DNA from: Nectonema munidae
Lineage: Eukaryota; Nematomorpha; Nectonematoida; Nectonematidae
Assembly: GCA_030549495.1 (NCBI GenBank)
Contig: JAUIRK010000898.1
Span: 930,001-994,000, forward strand
Length of the DNA stretch: 64,000 bases
Direction of reading: 5' to 3'
Part shown: positions 61,501 through 64,000 of the stretch, piece by piece
Position numbering within the stretch: the stretch's first letter is position 1
How the letters are laid out: each line of letters opens with the position of its first letter
Notes under the pieces: generated by a model
What the model saw: only the letters and a program-made list of their open reading frames with translations
Databases searched by the model: none
What the model was told of the DNA's origin: nothing
Position numbers and translations under genes: made by a program

Positions 61501-63095
61501 AGAATTAATTAAAGATAAACTTACCAGGAATAAAATGCAGAATAATTTAAATACAAGAGACTTGTGAGTAAAAAGATCAAAAATTTTATTACAACTAAAT
61601 TTTGTGTTCACTAATTTTCTAGTAAATAATTAAGTTTTTTTAATTAAGTTGTTTTGTGACGTTCGCACCCATCCTTTCGGATATCGTGGCCCGGAATGTG
61701 AGTAGTTACTGGCTTTCCCCCTAAACACCAATCGGCCGTTACAAAGAATAGCTCTATTATATATAGTATTTTCAGAATTTATGTGATAATATATAATACA
61801 ACTGAGAGAAAACAATCTAACGAACCTCAATTTGGGAAACAAACAGTAGGAGTGATTCTAACAGTAGAATCGTCTGACTCTACGAAAATTGTTTGAGGAA
61901 GAAAAGGAAAAGACTAGTAAATAAAGATAACTATGTGACTAGGCGAACGATTTTACTAACAAAACAGTAATAAAAAAAGAAAATACTATATGGTTCAGCA
62001 TTTAAAATTATTAACTAATTAGATAGTAAATAAAGCTAGAAAGTAAATAAAAAAAATTGACGAAAAATGAAACAACGTTTCAGTATTTGACTGCGGGCCG
62101 GACAAAAAGGTCTGGCGGGCCTGTTCTAGCCCGCGGGCCGTAGTTTGGTGACCCCTGGTCCAGAAGAAGCTTATTTAAGGAAAACTGTGTTTAATGTTTT
62201 AATGGATAATGTTGTTGCTGGATTGACTGTTAGGTTTAATGCTGTTAAGAGATTGACAGAAAATTTTGATTTTCTTTGGAATTATAACTCAATCTCTGAG
62301 AAAGAACTTGAGAAAAAAGGAACAAATTTAGCCGAACAGTATCCAGCAGTTCTTGATAGTAAAGAATTTTGACAGTCGACCTTCATTAATCCTTGATTAT
62401 ACGTACAAATAACTTTTTTTTCCTAATTTTTTTTTAATATATTTTAAAAGATTATATTTTTCAAATAAAAATAATTAAGCTTTTAACGTTTTTGGTAAAA
62501 TGTTTGATTTATATTTGTATAATCTTAGGTTATTAATTCCCTAAAATTTGACACTAAAATTATAGTTTTTTCGCAATTCTACACTTTTATTATCCAAATG
62601 GATTTTTTAAGTTTTCTATTCGGATTAATGATGGTTGAGTGCACGCACATATATAGAAAAGAATCTTTTCTCTCAAAGGCTAGAAAAGGTCTTAAACGTA
62701 TGGCCTAGCAGTCATCAAGTGTGAACACGCTGTTATATCTATAAAAGCTATTCATTTCCATAACCCATTTACGGCCAATGTTCCTATTTTGGAACATAAG
62801 TAATTTCATCTTCGTCTGCTTTTTTCAATGACTTTGAATATAAATCGTCTGCGTTTTTTTAGATATCGTCTGCTTTGCTTGGCCTTAAATGGGTTAACTT
62901 AGTGGCGTGAAAACTTGCACGAGCTAAAATATTTTCGTCATGTCTCGTTTACTTCATTGTTTTTTATTGACAGTCACATTGGCTGGTGGTCCTGTTAGAA
63001 ATGAATATCTCTTTGATCATTTACATTTTCATTGGAGTTCTGGCTCAGATAAAGGTTCCGAACACAGCATTAACTCTGAAAAATTTGACTCAGAG
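55350..63095 (+). CDS. Alpha-carbonic anhydrase, two internal exons
   Basis: Exons 55350-55550 and 62974-63095 join in frame across a 7423 bp intron (donor GTAAAT, acceptor TTTTTATTGACAG). Carbonic anhydrases interconvert CO2 and bicarbonate. The joined 107-codon segment holds GPSAWHALYPAASGTCQSPI, LAGGPVRNEYLFDHLHFHW and GSEHSINSEKFDSE. HLHFHW supplies two of the three zinc histidines (94 and 96 in human CA II numbering) and GSEH the Glu106. The third histidine should be in the next exon, beyond this window or unrecognised. The residue usually His64 (NNGHA) is Gln (NKGQA), so fast proton shuttling may be lost. The 5' exon with any signal peptide was not found. The intron contains two nested hAT elements, a SINE and a MITE. 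Confidence 0.85.
55551..56204 (+). other. 5' part of the carbonic anhydrase intron
   Basis: No gene or transposon end recognised in this part. Confidence 0.4.
56205..56345 (+). mobile_element. SINE family 2, copy B
   Basis: The head AAGGTTGGTTAGATACTGGG carries B-box GGGTTCGATCCCACA; the body ends GCATTCTCGATGAAAACACC and CCACGGTACCTTTAC. Related to copy A near 54.5 kb. Confidence 0.65.
56346..56944. other. Unassigned stretch before the ZMYM1-like hAT
   Basis: Less AT-rich than its surroundings. Minus-strand DKDGNDRNIDFILFCKVES (56570-56510) hints at an old retroelement 3' end but cannot be placed. GT-rich plus strand at 56690-56900. Confidence 0.25.
58828..62157 (-). mobile_element. GTF2IRD2-like hAT, 3330 bp, boundaries exact
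   Basis: Begins CAGGGGTCACCAAA and ends TTTGGTGACCCCTG, a perfect 14 bp inverted repeat. It is flanked by identical 8 bp target duplications, GTCCAGAA at 58820-58827 and 62158-62165. The transposase is on the minus strand. The region from 60792 to the right end is AT-rich with no further frame. A GCGGGCC motif lies just inside each terminus. Confidence 0.95.
59030..60788 (-). pseudogene. GTF2IRD2-like hAT transposase, frameshifted
   Basis: Starts MASKKRKVDKECRIFNKSWE, the BED-finger N-terminus of this clade, and continues through ESITRVSYAIVDKLAERGNP, WYSTAIDESIDLSSTSQLLI, CIIHQQALCAK, AVRWLSCEKLLSRFHKL and LVDITNHMNDLNLRL, to the hATC end (MASVFGTTYKCEQTFSKMKY, then GLTDDHLK) near 59120. 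The whole protein is represented, in order, but in at least five frames: for example a stop after ICLIVLWF near 60665 and shifts near 60330, 60130, 59547 and 59120. Not active as it stands. The preserved flanks suggest moderate age. Confidence 0.9.
62373..62759. other. AT-rich intronic stretch
   Basis: Part of the carbonic anhydrase intron after the ZMYM1-like remnant. Nothing recognised. Confidence 0.35.
62760..62897. mobile_element. TTAA-flanked MITE, copy 8
   Basis: Starts ATAACCCATTTACGGCC (left TTAA mutated) and ends TTGGCCTTAAATGGGTTAA. The 138 bp matches the reverse complement of copy 4 at 42.5 kb almost throughout. It lies only 76 bases before carbonic anhydrase exon B. Confidence 0.8.
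62974..63095 (+). CDS. Carbonic anhydrase exon B
   Basis: After TTTTTTATTGACAG, the frame reads (I)TLAGGPVRNEYLFDHLHFHW, then SSGSDKGSEHSINSEKFDSE, and stops in phase 0 at GTTTAT. The expected next exon would begin with the LVHWN block. Confidence 0.85.
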
Positions 63096-64000
63096 GTTTA
63101 TCATTATTTCTCATCATTTTTTATACTGTGCGGTGTAAACGTTTTCCGCCATAACTAAAAACTATATTATTTTTGTTTTTATTATTTTTTAAGAATATAT
63201 TTCCTTGATATTAAATGGGAAAAATATAAACATATACGCACGAATTTATATTAGTAAAAATTTTAAATTTATTGAAAAATAAAAAACTTCATAAAAATTT
63301 TGTATAAAAGTTTTCTTAAAAACATATTTTTATGAATATTTTTTATTTTTACAAAAAATTCTTCATTTATATCATGTTTTTTTAGTATTTTTTTCTATTT
63401 ATTATTTGTTTGCTTGAGTTTTTTGATTTGATCATTTATGCCAAAAATGTTCTAGAATTAAGACCTAAAGTCGTATCTCTATTAATAAATATAAGTCAAA
63501 GATCTATAGCTAAATTGTTTGAATGATCTAAAAGTAATATTTCTTAAAATTTATTGAAAGTTATAAGTAATGGAACTATTGCAAATAAGCCAAAAACAAG
63601 TCATTCTCAAAAAATGATTATAAAGTAAAGTAAAGTAAAGTAACTTTATTTGATAATAAATGGAAATTTCAATTTGTAAAAACTTTTAAGCACTCATTCG
63701 AACATTTGGAAATAAACTTTATGGGATAAAAACTTCACAATTCGCAAAGGGTCGACCAGAGTAATGTGACCGGGAAATAAGAGAAAAGTTGTGCATATGA
63801 TGAATGACTTGAGTGACTTCATTTCGGATAGAAAACTTGACTTGCGCTAAAAGGCCAAGAAGCCGCGTGATAACATCCAGACTCCAACATCATAAAAGGT
63901 TAAAGAACAGATAAAGCAACTTATGTGATATATAAATACATAGTTGAAAATATAACAACACATTAAGTTAATATACATAGAGAAAATCAAAAAAAAAAAA
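63096..64000. other. AT-rich stretch after carbonic anhydrase exon B
   Basis: Probably intron. A (TAAAG)n microsatellite lies at about 63621-63642. No further carbonic anhydrase exon was recognised. Confidence 0.4.

Larger units (their letters stand above)
56945..62372 (+). mobile_element. ZMYM1-like (TTF-finger) hAT, degenerate, interrupted
   Basis: Broken plus-strand frames follow the TTF-type zinc-finger hAT order: HIPFPKQFPNDL, RELFVWSQVKKALFCLPCRL (the TTF finger start), RIREHEKSKNHKECKIKWRE, KWYNVLKRILDVYLFLEESG, SPDSQNEFISECSNVL, then CRAQG, SPKRWEILKAHTGCSLKGMS, and after an insertion VFNVLMDNVVAGLTVRFNAV and KGTNLAEQYPAVLDSKEF. There are multiple stops and shifts. Its own terminal repeats were not located. 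The GTF2IRD2-like element at 58828-62157 sits inside its coding region. Confidence 0.8.

Overview
This is an AT-rich, intron-bearing animal nuclear window, most likely from an arthropod. The one full-length uninterrupted gene encodes a calmodulin which, as I remember the fly protein, matches insect calmodulin at every residue. Other genes have GT-AG introns from about 50 bp to several kb. The rest is dominated by DNA transposons, MITEs, SINEs and decayed LINEs. A crustacean such as a copepod would fit, but nothing here fixes the species. I saw no LTR retrovirus, Polinton, CRISPR array or prokaryotic operon.

Host genes. (1) Calmodulin, minus strand, 4391-4840, intronless. (2) RTEL1-type DNA helicase, minus strand, six exons between 34438 and 21902. 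All joins keep frame and give about 908 residues: Walker A, four Fe-S cysteines, DEAH box, motifs V and VI, and the start of a harmonin-like domain. The C-terminal exons were not found. (3) CDK2AP1/DOC-1-like NuRD subunit, plus strand, 40750-41358. (4) Two exons of an alpha-carbonic anhydrase, plus strand, 55350-55550 and 62974-63095, separated by a 7.4 kb intron; its first and last exons are not seen.

Mobile DNA by region. 0.8-4 kb: TTAA-flanked MITEs and two other inverted-repeat elements. 5.1-9.9 kb: a decayed CR1/jockey-group LINE on the minus strand, split by two homopolymer-rich tracts, abutting a decayed Tigger/pogo element. 11.6-14.5 kb: a 2.9 kb inverted-repeat element carrying a 153 bp palindrome, a roughly 155 bp tandem array and a SINE with perfect target duplications; shorter relatives lie near 43.8, 47.2 and 55.0 kb. 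15.5-26.5 kb: hAT-type MITEs in and around the RTEL1 introns. 38 kb: two Merlin (ISXO2-like) fragments. 42-50 kb: several TTAA MITEs. 51-54 kb: a nested-repeat MITE and a hAT transposase fragment with a 244-codon open frame. 56.9-62.4 kb: a ZMYM1-like hAT interrupted by a 3330 bp GTF2IRD2-like hAT with exact 8 bp target duplications, all inside the carbonic anhydrase intron.

The genes do not form an operon or a shared pathway. Leads most worth following are the palindrome-plus-array element family, the GC-rich multi-stem fold beside RTEL1 exon 6, the carbonic anhydrase with glutamine at the usual proton-shuttle position, and the two homopolymer tracts that split a LINE frame and may be assembly artefacts.
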